Below, piece by piece: positions 50,097 through 58,388 of a DNA stretch of 64,000 nt. Both the position numbers and the translations under genes were made by a program. The stretch lies in the NCBI GenBank assembly GCA_035550735.1, contig DASZOM010000009.1:1-64000 (forward strand), in the 5' to 3' direction. Position 1 is the stretch's first letter. Each line of letters opens with the position of its first letter. The stretch is from JANQRA01 sp035550735 (lineage in GTDB: Bacteria; Actinomycetota; Acidimicrobiia; Spongiisociales; ZC4RG35). The notes under the pieces were generated by a model. The model made no database searches. It was not told the DNA's origin and worked only from the letters and a program-made list of their open reading frames with translations.

Positions 50097-50699
50097 GTGT
50101 TTCACGTGGAACCGGTGATTCGGGCTGCTTCCTATGCCGGCTTGACCCTGGATGAGCGGCAAAAACACCAACTCGAGTCATATCGAGAATGGTTGACGGT
50201 GGAGGCCCTCCCTGCCGGTGGCATCGGACCCGGTGAGGTCGATCGACTGGAGAGCCGGCATCTCGGCGATTCGTTGCTCTATGCCCGATTCTTCCCCCAC
50301 GAGAGTTCGGCGGTGTGGGATCTGGGGACAGGTGTCGGTCTTCCCGGGATCCCCCTGGCCATCGCCCTTCCCGACACCGTGTTCCATCTCGTCGATCGCT
50401 CACAACGTCGTCTCGACCTGGTCCGTCGGCTCATCCGGATCCTCGATCTGGAGAATTGTCAGGTCCGACAAGGAGAAATCGACGATCTCGAGGAGGAGGT
50501 CGAGGTGCTGGTGACCCGGGCGACCCACCCACCCGATGAGATGGCGGTGGTGGCGAGACGTCTCCTTCGCCCCGGCGGGCTGGCGGTGATGGGTGGATCC
50601 TGGCGGGATCGCCCGGATAGCGACGACTGGATCGTTGAAGAAATACCCCCGGTTGCGCTTGACCACACGATCTGGCTTCTTATCATGCGCGCCGCATGA
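50097..50699 (+). CDS. rsmG: 16S rRNA (guanine-N7) methyltransferase RsmG
   Basis: A 200-residue methyltransferase with the SAM motif DLGTGVGLPGIPLAIALP near residue 77. GTG 50097 gives the N-terminus FHVEP, typical of rsmG genes whose first codons overlap a parS site. Its stop overlaps the parA ATG by three bases. Confidence 0.92.
   Translation: MFHVEPVIRAASYAGLTLDERQKHQLESYREWLTVEALPAGGIGPGEVDRLESRHLGDSLLYARFFPHESSAVWDLGTGVGLPGIPLAIALPDTVFHLVDRSQRRLDLVRRLIRILDLENCQVRQGEIDDLEEEVEVLVTRATHPPDEMAVVARRLLRPGGLAVMGGSWRDRPDSDDWIVEEIPPVALDHTIWLLIMRAA
50098..50113. promoter_or_regulatory. parS-like site at the rsmG start
   Basis: TGTTTCACGTGGAACC matches the ParB target TGTTTCACGTGAAACA at 14 of 16 positions and keeps the CACGTG core. 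Its position beside parA-parB is typical. Confidence 0.7.
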
Positions 50700-51466
50700 C
50701 CAAGCCCATCGTGGTCGCCCTGGCCAATCAAAAAGGCGGGGTTGGCAAATCGACCACAGCGATCAATCTGGCGGCGTCGTTGGCATTTCAGGACCAACGG
50801 GTGTTGCTCATCGATCTCGATCCCCAGGGCAATGCCACCAGTGGTCTGGGTATCGATCGTGGCTCCATCGATCTCTCCATCTATGACGTCCTACTCAAGG
50901 AGTCACCCTTGGAGGATGCGATCGAGCCCACTTCGGTGCTCAATCTCTTTGTGGTGCCGGCCACGATCGATCTCGCCGGTGCCGAGATCGAGCTGGTTTC
51001 TATGTTTTCACGTGAAACACGTCTCAAAGTGGCCATTTCCGAGATCGAGAACGACTATGACATCGTTCTCGTCGATTGCCCACCCTCCTTGGGTCTGCTC
51101 ACCGTCAATGCTCTCACCGCCGCCCATGAGGTGCTGATCCCGATTCAATGTGAGTACTACGCCCTGGAGGGTCTCAGCCAATTGCTCAAGAATGTCGATC
51201 TGGTCTCGGCAAACCTCAACCCCGACTTGAAGGTTGGGGGTGTCGTGCTCACCATGTACGACGGGAGAACCAAGCTTTCCAAGGAAGTGGCGGAACAGGT
51301 CAGGGACTACTTTGGCGAGGTCGCCTTCAAGACCGTGATCCCACGCTCGGTGCGTCTCTCTGAGGCACCGTCGTATGGGGAGCCCATCGAAGCGTTCGAC
51401 CCGATGAGTCGTGGCGCGATCGCCTACCGGCAGCTGGGCCGTGAGTTTCTCGACCGTCTCGGATAG
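50696..51466 (+). CDS. parA: Chromosome partitioning ATPase ParA (Soj)
   Basis: A 256-residue ATPase with the deviant Walker A motif KGGVGKSTT and DLDPQGNAT, then VDCPPSLGLLTVNAL. It moves ParB-bound origins. A second parS-like site lies inside the gene at 51004. Its ATG overlaps the rsmG stop by three bases. Confidence 0.96.
   Translation: MTKPIVVALANQKGGVGKSTTAINLAASLAFQDQRVLLIDLDPQGNATSGLGIDRGSIDLSIYDVLLKESPLEDAIEPTSVLNLFVVPATIDLAGAEIELVSMFSRETRLKVAISEIENDYDIVLVDCPPSLGLLTVNALTAAHEVLIPIQCEYYALEGLSQLLKNVDLVSANLNPDLKVGGVVLTMYDGRTKLSKEVAEQVRDYFGEVAFKTVIPRSVRLSEAPSYGEPIEAFDPMSRGAIAYRQLGREFLDRLG
51004..51019. promoter_or_regulatory. parS-like site inside parA
   Basis: GTTTTCACGTGAAACA matches the parS consensus at 14 of 16 positions, with a perfect right half. 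Confidence 0.7.
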
Positions 51467-51478
51467 GAGGGCTGAAGG

Positions 51479-52339
51479 ATGAGTGCACGGAGAAAGGCCG
51501 GATTGGGAAGAGGTCTGGAGGCGCTCATCCCCACGGAACGGGAGACCGGTGAGCAGACCACGTATGTCGAGATCCCGGTCGACGGGATCAAACCCAACCC
51601 CGATCAGCCCCGCGCCCGTTTCGACGACGAGTCCCTCCAGGAGCTGGCCGACTCGATCATCGAGATGGGTGTGTTGCAACCGGTGGTGGTGTCACGTGAC
51701 GAAGATGGGAATCACTATCTCATCGCCGGCGAGCGTCGTTGGCGGGCGGCACGTCGCGCCGGACTGGAGACCATCCCGGCGGTTGTACGGGGGAGCACCG
51801 GGCAGACCACCCTGGCCGAGGCGCTGGTGGAGAACCTGCAACGTCAGGACCTGACCCCACTCGAGGAGGCACACGCCTATCGCCAACTCCTGGAAAATAC
51901 TGGAATGAATCAGGACGAGGTGGCGAGACGGGTGGGGAAGTCTCGACCCGCGGTGTCCAACACCCTGCGCCTGCTGCAGCTGCCCGGTGCGGTGCAGGCC
52001 ATGATCGACTCGGGGCGTCTCAGCGCCGGCCACGCCCGCGCCCTGCTCGGGCTGGAGGACGAGAAGTACTCGATCTATCTGGCCGGGAAGGCAGCCGAGG
52101 AGGGTTGGAGCGTGCGTCAGGTCGAGGAGGCGGTGCGCGCCCGAAAGAGCATGGGTCAGCCGCAACGGGCCACCACTGTGACCCAGGTGCGACCGGTCGA
52201 AATCATCGAGCTGGAAAAGCGTCTCTCCGATCGGTTGGGCTCCCGGGTGAAGATCACGTACAAGAACGAGAAGGGGCGGGTCGAGATCCGATTCGGCTCG
52301 TTGGGCGACCTGGAGCGGATCTACCGGGCCCTGTCCTGA
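51479..52339 (+). CDS. parB: Chromosome partitioning protein ParB (Spo0J)
   Basis: A 286-residue protein with the CTPase motif GERRWRAAR (near residue 85), a following ENLQRQDLTPLEEA and an HTH with SRPAVSNTLRLL. The C-terminus dimerises. It binds the two parS-like sites upstream and loads SMC. Confidence 0.95.
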   Translation: MSARRKAGLGRGLEALIPTERETGEQTTYVEIPVDGIKPNPDQPRARFDDESLQELADSIIEMGVLQPVVVSRDEDGNHYLIAGERRWRAARRAGLETIPAVVRGSTGQTTLAEALVENLQRQDLTPLEEAHAYRQLLENTGMNQDEVARRVGKSRPAVSNTLRLLQLPGAVQAMIDSGRLSAGHARALLGLEDEKYSIYLAGKAAEEGWSVRQVEEAVRARKSMGQPQRATTVTQVRPVEIIELEKRLSDRLGSRVKITYKNEKGRVEIRFGSLGDLERIYRALS

Positions 52340-52345
52340 GCCCGG

Positions 52346-53302
52346 TCAGCGGGCCACCGAGAAGAAGTGGTTGATCCCCTCGACCACCGCGATACCGCAT
52401 TTCTCGTCGAGTCGTCGCATCGAAACCACAGCCGCCGGGGCCCGGGTCTCCTTGAGCATGGGGTGTGATCTGCCTTCCACCCGGCCGCCCACCCTCAGCG
52501 CGATCGAGGTGGCGAGCTCTTCGCCGGCCTGTGACGAGGTGTGCTCGGAGGCGAAGTAGAAGACACAGTCGTCCTCCCGGCTGAGCCTGAAGGCGACGAT
52601 CAGGTCGGCCCCGTTGCGGTTGGCCCGTCTCGCTCTGACCCGTTCGGGGAGGGTGGTGTCGTTGCTTCGCGACATCATGGGCAGGCCACCTGCCTCCTGG
52701 ATGGCCAGGGCGGCGGCGGATGCCGCCTCCCACGCCTCGCGGGCCTCCTCGGGGTCGCGACACCCGGCGTCGAGGAACACCCTGGTCCCCGCGACGGTCG
52801 GTGGCATGGTGCGGAGCCACTCCCGCTCCCTGAGGGCGTGCCGGCCTTCTTTGATCTCGCCCCGGGTGATCAGCTTGAGCTCGGTGACCACCTCGGGCCC
52901 GACCCTTCCATCTTCTGCCAGGAAGCGGTTGCGCTGGAAGTCGAGCACGGCTTCCTCGGTCTCGGGACCGAAGATTCCATCGACCTTGCCCGAGTCGAAC
53001 CCGAGCCCGTTGAGACGCGACTGGAGCTCGGCGACGTCCTCGCCACGCATCATGGGACGGCGCATCAGGAGGATGCGGTCACCCAGTCGGTAACCCGCCT
53101 CGTAGAGCGCCCGCCAGGTGTCCGGGCCCACCACCCCATCAGGCTCGAGCCCTTTCGCCCGCTGAAAGCCGGTGACCGCGTCATGGGTGCTGTTGGAGAA
53201 CACGGCGCGGGGGTCGCCGTTGGAGGCGAAGCCGAGCGCAGCGAGACGGTCCTGGATATCGCGCACGGCGGGACCCTCGTCACCGACCCGGTAGAGACGC
53301 AT
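52346..53302 (-). CDS. cwlM: CwlM-like protein: two peptidoglycan-binding domains and a degenerate amidase-3 domain
   Basis: A 318-residue protein with peptidoglycan-binding domains at about 5-72 and 80-150 and an amidase_3 domain at about 160-318. The zinc-ligand motifs are lost: the usual DPGHGG reads DAGCRD, the SIHAN block reads AFRLS, and the catalytic Glu block reads VVSMRR. No signal peptide is seen. In M. tuberculosis the CwlM in the same position (next to trx genes and parB) is a cytoplasmic activator of MurA, which is the likely role here. Confidence 0.85.
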   Translation of the reverse strand: MRLYRVGDEGPAVRDIQDRLAALGFASNGDPRAVFSNSTHDAVTGFQRAKGLEPDGVVGPDTWRALYEAGYRLGDRILLMRRPMMRGEDVAELQSRLNGLGFDSGKVDGIFGPETEEAVLDFQRNRFLAEDGRVGPEVVTELKLITRGEIKEGRHALREREWLRTMPPTVAGTRVFLDAGCRDPEEAREAWEAASAAALAIQEAGGLPMMSRSNDTTLPERVRARRANRNGADLIVAFRLSREDDCVFYFASEHTSSQAGEELATSIALRVGGRVEGRSHPMLKETRAPAAVVSMRRLDEKCGIAVVEGINHFFSVAR

Positions 53303-53361
53303 AGAGGGCGGATCTTACGATTGACGCACCGAGTACCCGGTACCCGGTGCCGGGCCGGTGC

Positions 53362-53679
53362 CTACACGTACTCGGCGAGCTCGGATAGGAGCCGGTGCTT
53401 CGGTGCGGCGCCGACGATGCGCTTTTTCTCCACGCCGTCCTTGAAGAGGATCAGGGTGGGGATGCTCATCACGTCGTGGGCCGAGGCGGTCTGCGGGTTG
53501 TGATCGACATTCAGCTTGCCGATGTCGAATCCGTCCTGCTCCTTGGCCAGTTCCTCGAGGACCGGGGCGATGACCCGGCAGGGACCACACCACTCCGCCC
53601 AGAAGTCCACGAGAACGGGCTTCTCGGCGCTGATGGCGTCGTTGAACACGCCATCGTTGAGGGTGATGATCTCGGCCAT
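53362..53679 (-). CDS. trxA: Thioredoxin
   Basis: A 105-residue thioredoxin with the WCGPC active site near residue 31 and the cis-proline in SIPTLILF. It is reduced by TrxB encoded just upstream on the same strand. Confidence 0.96.
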   Translation of the reverse strand: MAEIITLNDGVFNDAISAEKPVLVDFWAEWCGPCRVIAPVLEELAKEQDGFDIGKLNVDHNPQTASAHDVMSIPTLILFKDGVEKKRIVGAAPKHRLLSELAEYV

Positions 53680-53726
53680 TCAAATTCTCCTTGGGTCTCT
53701 TCTGCCCAACCTAACCGAATTACCGC

Positions 53727-54656
53727 TCATTCCCGCTCTGCCAGCCATCGCTCGGCGTCGATGGCGGCCATGCACCCGGTGCCGGCGGCGGTGACGGCCT
53801 GGCGGTAGATGTGGTCGGCGACGTCACCGGCGGCGAAGACCCCCTCGACCGAGGTGCGGGTGCCGCCGTTCTTGCCGGCCACGATGTATCCGTTGCCGTC
53901 GAGCTCCAGCTTCCCGGCGAAGAGCTCGGTGGTGGGCTTGTGGCCGATGGCCACGAAGAGCCCGTCGGTGTCGAATCGCCGGGAGTCGCCGGTGACCGTG
54001 TCCTCGAGCGTGAGCGCGGTTACCTTTCCCTCGCCGTGGACCTCGGTGACGACGGTGTTCCAGAGGACATCGATCTTCGGGTGCTCCAGGGCGCGGGCCG
54101 CCATGATCTTCGAGGCCCGGAACTCGTCGCGGCGATGGACGATGGTCACCTTGGAGGCGAACTTGGTCAGGAAGAGTGCCTCTTCCATGGCGGTGTCGCC
54201 ACCACCGACGACAACCAGCTCCTGGTCCCGGAAGAAGAAGCCGTCACAGGTGGCGCAGGCCGAGACGCCCTTCCCGGTGAGCTGTTGCTCGCCCGGGATG
54301 CCCAGCCACTTGGCCTCCGCCCCGGTGGCGATGATCAGCGCGTCACACGTGTACTCGTCGGCTCCAACCATCACCTTGAACGGCCGCTCCGACAACTCGA
54401 CGGCGCTCACGTCGACCTGGCGCATCTTGGCGCCGAACCGCTCCGCCTGCTTGCGGAACTTGTCCATCAGCTCGGGCCCGAGGATCCCGTCGGGAAAGCC
54501 CGGGTAGTTCTCGACGTCCGTGGTGATCATCAGCTGGCCGCCGGCGGCGAGGCCTTCGAACACCATCGGCGCCAGGTCGGCCCGGGCGGCGTACAACGCC
54601 GCGGTGAGCCCGGCGGGCCCTGACCCGATGATGATCAGCTTCTCATGTGTCGTCAT
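53727..54656 (-). CDS. trxB: Thioredoxin reductase
   Basis: A 309-residue flavoprotein with FAD motif GSGPAGLTAALYAARA, redox-active CATC, NADPH motif GGGDTAMEEA and a C-terminal GDVADHIYRQ FAD block. ATG 54656 overlaps the upstream membrane gene by 14 bases, indicating coupling. Confidence 0.96.
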   Translation of the reverse strand: MTTHEKLIIIGSGPAGLTAALYAARADLAPMVFEGLAAGGQLMITTDVENYPGFPDGILGPELMDKFRKQAERFGAKMRQVDVSAVELSERPFKVMVGADEYTCDALIIATGAEAKWLGIPGEQQLTGKGVSACATCDGFFFRDQELVVVGGGDTAMEEALFLTKFASKVTIVHRRDEFRASKIMAARALEHPKIDVLWNTVVTEVHGEGKVTALTLEDTVTGDSRRFDTDGLFVAIGHKPTTELFAGKLELDGNGYIVAGKNGGTRTSVEGVFAAGDVADHIYRQAVTAAGTGCMAAIDAERWLAERE

Positions 54657-54924
54657 GTCTCGACCTCGTGAACCAGAGGAATCCCCCCGCACCTGCCAGG
54701 ACGACCCCGAAGACCCCGAATGCCCCGGCCGTGGTGAGTGGGATCTCCAGGGCACCGAAGATCGTCCACACCAGGAAGACCACCGCCGTCAACGCCAGTG
54801 CCGCGGCCAGGATTCCCAGACCCCCGACCCTGATCCAACGAGCGACGCGGTCCACGGTCATCGACCTGACCTTGATGGCGATCTGCTCGAGGAAGTCGGC
54901 GAACCTGGCTGCGAGCTCGTGCAT
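54643..54924 (-). CDS. Small two-helix membrane protein
   Basis: A 93-residue protein with a helical amphipathic N-terminus and two membrane helices (about 33-55 and 62-85) with the tail TRSRHDD. It is translationally overlapped with trxB. Function unknown. Confidence 0.55.
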   Translation of the reverse strand: MHELAARFADFLEQIAIKVRSMTVDRVARWIRVGGLGILAAALALTAVVFLVWTIFGALEIPLTTAGAFGVFGVVLAGAGGFLWFTRSRHDDT

Positions 54925-54971
54925 CGAGCCGAGGTTAGTTGCGGCCGGCTCCCTTCCCCAGGTTGGGGTGG

Positions 54972-55778
54972 CTATTCGTCTGCGTAGACGACCTGGCAGG
55001 TGTCGGGGTCGACGAAGCTGAGGGGAGCGTCGGCGATGGCGACTCCCTCGGGCGCCGCCACGATGAACTGGGAGGGCCCCTCCTCGTCGGTCCCGGCGGG
55101 AGCCGGCACCGTGTCAACCGCCACATGATCCTCGAGACCGGCCTCGGCGACGCAATCATCGAAGCCCGGGTCCTGGGCCGTGGTGTCTTCGACGGTCTCG
55201 GACGTCTGCCCGGCCCGCATCCGCTCCGCCTGTCTGGAGAAGTAGGCGGCATCGTCCGCGGCGAGGTCATGTCCCTCGGTCGAAGCGGACATGGTCGTGG
55301 TCGGGGCGTCGAGTGGCGTCATTCCCCCGTCGGCATCGTCCCCGCCGGCTGCCTCACCCGCCGCACCGCTCGTCGATTCGGTCGCCGCTGCGGTGGAGGC
55401 ACCGTCCTCGATGGCGGCTCCGATCTCGCTGAAGGTCGCGGTCTGCTGGTCGCCACCACCGGCAAGCACACCGACCAGGCCCATCACCAATGCCACGACG
55501 GCCGCGGCGGGGAGCCAGCTGACATACCAGGGTGTCCCCGCCGGGCGGGATTCCGGATGGGATCGGAGTGCGGTCCACACATCGCGATGAAGCGCGGAGC
55601 GCTCCGACTCGGTCATGCTCACCGCGCCCAGCCCGGTGAGAGCCTGTCGCACCCGAAGTTGTGACTCGTACTCCCGGCGTGCCTCGGCGGAGGACTCGAT
55701 CAGGGCGCGCGCTTCGGTCTCGTCCTCCAGCCGACCCTCGACGAGGGCGGCAATCAACTCGAGCTCGTGGTCACGCAT
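54972..55778 (-). CDS. Putative transmembrane anti-sigma factor
   Basis: A 268-residue protein. The N-terminal 90 residues form a helical anti-sigma-like domain (LIAALVEGRLEDETEA, without a His-Cys zinc motif), one membrane helix lies at about 88-108 and a Thr/Ala/Glu-rich outer domain with two cysteines follows. It sits 21 bases downstream of the ECF sigma gene, the usual arrangement for a cognate anti-sigma factor. It parallels RsmA in the mycobacterial sigM locus. Confidence 0.75.
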   Translation of the reverse strand: MRDHELELIAALVEGRLEDETEARALIESSAEARREYESQLRVRQALTGLGAVSMTESERSALHRDVWTALRSHPESRPAGTPWYVSWLPAAAVVALVMGLVGVLAGGGDQQTATFSEIGAAIEDGASTAAATESTSGAAGEAAGGDDADGGMTPLDAPTTTMSASTEGHDLAADDAAYFSRQAERMRAGQTSETVEDTTAQDPGFDDCVAEAGLEDHVAVDTVPAPAGTDEEGPSQFIVAAPEGVAIADAPLSFVDPDTCQVVYADE

Positions 55779-55799
55779 CTGGTCTCTTGGATGGTCTCA

Positions 55800-56345
55800 T
55801 CAGCGGTTTTGGTTCCCCAAGGTCTCTGCGAGGAGACGTCTCGCCCGGAAGACACGCGACTTCACCGTCCCGATCGGGACGCCCAGAATCTCTGCGATCT
55901 CGGGTAAGGCCAGCCCCTCGATGTCGGAGAGGACCACCGCGGCGCGGAATTCCGGCGAGAGCGTCGCCAGCGCCTGCTCGATGTCCCGTCTCAGCCCGGC
56001 CGACTCCATCGCGTCCTGGGCTCTCCGGTCGGCTGGATCGACCTGCTCTCCAAGGGTGGTGGTCTTGCGGCGCTGCTGACGGCGGAGCTGGTCGTAACAG
56101 GTGTTGACCGCGATCCGATAGATCCACGTGCCCAGCGCCGCCTGCCCCTTGAACTGGCCGGCCTTGCGGAAGACGGTGAGGAAGGCCTCCTGGGTGGCGT
56201 CGAGCGCTAGTTCACGGTTGCCCATGATTCGCAGGCACACCGAGAAGATCCGGTCCTCGTGGTGCCGCATGATGTCGTCGAAGGCGGCATGGTCGCCCTC
56301 CACCACCCGCGCCAGGAGCTCGGCATCGCGGGCTGCGGTGGTCAC
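55800..56345 (-). CDS. ECF-type RNA polymerase sigma factor (SigM-like)
   Basis: A 181-residue sigma factor with region 2 (DATQEAFLTVFRKAGQFKG) and region 4 HTH (LPEIAEILGVPIGTVKSRVF). It neighbours trxB, trxA and cwlM as sigM does in Mycobacterium. GTG 56345 overlaps the pseudokinase stop by four bases. Confidence 0.92.
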   Translation of the reverse strand: MTTAARDAELLARVVEGDHAAFDDIMRHHEDRIFSVCLRIMGNRELALDATQEAFLTVFRKAGQFKGQAALGTWIYRIAVNTCYDQLRRQQRRKTTTLGEQVDPADRRAQDAMESAGLRRDIEQALATLSPEFRAAVVLSDIEGLALPEIAEILGVPIGTVKSRVFRARRLLAETLGNQNR

Positions 56346-57628
56346 GGGAGGAAGCGTAATTCTGCCACCGCCGCCAGATAGCCCCCCTCGTCGTCGGCGG
56401 GCAGGTCGGTGAGCCACAGCGACCAGTAGCCCGACTGCCGGGGGGGCAGGTCGAGTGTGGTGGAGGCGGGTGAGGCGACCGCGCTCGCCACCCTTTCCCC
56501 GCCGGTGGGGTCGTCCAGGAGATCGGCCGACCAATAGATCTCGAAGGTGACACCTTCCGTCAGGCCGACCATCTCCAGGCTCGCCGGCGTGCCGGTGACC
56601 GAGACCGCTAAGCCGACGCCGGGCTTGAGCAGGGGCATGGGGTCGATGTAGCGCTCGGTGCGCCATTCGGTGGAGACATCGCCGTCGAGGACACTGGCGA
56701 TCAGCTGGTCGTTCTCGCCCCCCTCGCCGAAAGGGTCGAGGACGACGGCACCGGTCGCAGCGACCTGGCCGGGGGCGAGGGTGGTGGTCACCACCGAAGT
56801 CACGGTGGTCGACGACTCGGGTGGGACCGTCGGAGTCGGGACTTCGAGCGCGCTGCCCCCGGAGAGGAGGAACCCCACCGTGATCAGGCCCGCTGCCACG
56901 ACGACAAGCCCGATGGCGGCGATGAGAAGCCGCCGCGACGTGGGCCCGGAGTCCGACTCGAGCTCGCGGGGGCTGGGGGCGGCGCGGAGGGCCTTCTCCA
57001 GGTCCTCGGCGGTGAGACGGCCGGTCTGCCCGGAGCGGAGGATCGTGTCGATCGCCCGCGGCACCCCGTCGACCCGTTCCGAGGGCGGTGGGCCTCCTGA
57101 TGGCGACCCGGTGAGAGCCGTCTCCAACGCCGCGGAGAGGGCTCGAACGTCGTCCCCGGCGTCCCCGCCGGGTGGTCGGCCGAACGCCCCCAGCCGGGCG
57201 GGGTGGGCCCCGGAGTAGGAGATGGCAGACGGGTCGATGCCGCCATGGACCGCGCCGACGGCGTGGAGTGCGGCGAGGGCGCCGGCCAGGCCGGAGGCGT
57301 TGGGGAGGAAGTCGGGGAGGTCGATCGGCTGACGTGCCGCCACCCGGTCGGCGACCGTGGCACCCCCGGTCCATTCCGACACCGCATAGGCGCCACCTTC
57401 CAGCTCGCTGACCGCGAACACCCGCGCCAGGTGGGAATGGGTCGCCTTGGCGGCGGCACTGACCGAGTCGACGAACTGACGCCGTCGTTCCGGGGTCGAT
57501 TCGGGGCCGAGGCTGCGTATCAGCACGGGACGGTCGAGGGAGGTGTCGGTCGCCAGCCATTCCTCGATGTCGCCGTCCCTGCCGAGACGGACCTCGAGGG
57601 TGTATCGGTCCGGGATCGCAGCGGGCAC
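56342..57628 (-). CDS. Pseudokinase-transmembrane-discoidin-like protein (C-terminal part of MurJ fusions)
   Basis: A 428-residue protein. A Ser/Thr kinase-like domain (about 8-215) lacks the catalytic residues: the Lys strand reads VLIRSL, the HRD loop reads HGGIDPSAI and no DFG is present. A membrane helix follows at about 232-255 and a beta-rich outer domain from about 290 to the end resembles a discoidin/carbohydrate-binding fold. In M. tuberculosis Rv3910 these domains are fused to the MurJ flippase; here MurJ is missing from the locus. A regulatory role in cell-wall synthesis is inferred. Confidence 0.8.
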   Translation of the reverse strand: MPAAIPDRYTLEVRLGRDGDIEEWLATDTSLDRPVLIRSLGPESTPERRRQFVDSVSAAAKATHSHLARVFAVSELEGGAYAVSEWTGGATVADRVAARQPIDLPDFLPNASGLAGALAALHAVGAVHGGIDPSAISYSGAHPARLGAFGRPPGGDAGDDVRALSAALETALTGSPSGGPPPSERVDGVPRAIDTILRSGQTGRLTAEDLEKALRAAPSPRELESDSGPTSRRLLIAAIGLVVVAAGLITVGFLLSGGSALEVPTPTVPPESSTTVTSVVTTTLAPGQVAATGAVVLDPFGEGGENDQLIASVLDGDVSTEWRTERYIDPMPLLKPGVGLAVSVTGTPASLEMVGLTEGVTFEIYWSADLLDDPTGGERVASAVASPASTTLDLPPRQSGYWSLWLTDLPADDEGGYLAAVAELRFLP

Positions 57629-57644
57629 GCGGTCAGTTCAGCAG

Positions 57645-58370
57645 CTAGAGGAGGTCATGACGAAGGACCTGAAGCTGGGTGCCGGTCCCGGAAAAGCGGT
57701 GCTTCTCGTAGAGATGTCGGGCCGCCCGGTTGTCCGAGCGCACGTTGAGGACCATCGACCTCCCCCCGTGCCTCCGCCCCCAGGCCATCGACGCCTCGAG
57801 CAGGGCAGATCCCACACCGCGACCTGCCCGGTCGGGATGGACCGCGATGCGGTGGAGGTAGGCCACGCCCCACTGTGCTCCGACCAGGGCGTAGCCGGCG
57901 ATGCCGGCCGAGTCCGCGGTGACGAGGAGGACGTTGGCGCGGTTGGTGCCGTAGGCCTCCTCCAGACCTAGCCGGCTCATCCCCCAGAACCCGTCGAAGG
58001 CGGCGCGGTCCACGTCGAGCACACCCTCCCAATCGCCGTTTGCGCCCTCGGCCACCGGGATGTCGGCGGGCTCCGCGTCCGCAGACGAGGACAGAGGGCG
58101 CTCCATCACCTCCAACTCGGCGTGGAGCAGGTACCCGCCCCGGCGCCAGACCCTGGTCGAGCCGGGATAGAGGGCGGGGGAGTACACCGTCGGGGCGAGC
58201 TCGTGGAGCCGGGCGCTCACCTCGTCGAGGAAGTCGGACCCGCCCCTCTCCAGACGGAGCATGGGCTCCGGAATCTCTTCGTTCCAGGGACGTGCCCGCG
58301 CCCGAAGCCACCCCAGGGTGAAAACGACCGGATTGGGGTAGGTTCCCTCGACGCGGAGAAGGGGCGCCAC
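57645..58370 (-). CDS. GNAT-family N-acetyltransferase
   Basis: A protein of about 241 residues with a GNAT domain in the C-terminal half: YLHRIAVHPDRAGRGVGSAL acetyl-CoA loop and a late NRAARHLYEKHRF motif. GTG 58370 was chosen, because the longer open frame runs antisense through the deacetylase gene. It abuts the divergent deacetylase (18 bases between starts). Substrate unknown. Confidence 0.75.
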   Translation of the reverse strand: MAPLLRVEGTYPNPVVFTLGWLRARARPWNEEIPEPMLRLERGGSDFLDEVSARLHELAPTVYSPALYPGSTRVWRRGGYLLHAELEVMERPLSSSADAEPADIPVAEGANGDWEGVLDVDRAAFDGFWGMSRLGLEEAYGTNRANVLLVTADSAGIAGYALVGAQWGVAYLHRIAVHPDRAGRGVGSALLEASMAWGRRHGGRSMVLNVRSDNRAARHLYEKHRFSGTGTQLQVLRHDLL

Positions 58371-58388
58371 GCGGAGGAGAGTAAGAAC

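Noticed and set aside
57174..57411. Small Arg-rich plus-strand frame
   Set aside because: Antisense to the pseudokinase gene, no ribosome-binding site, composition of a shadow frame.
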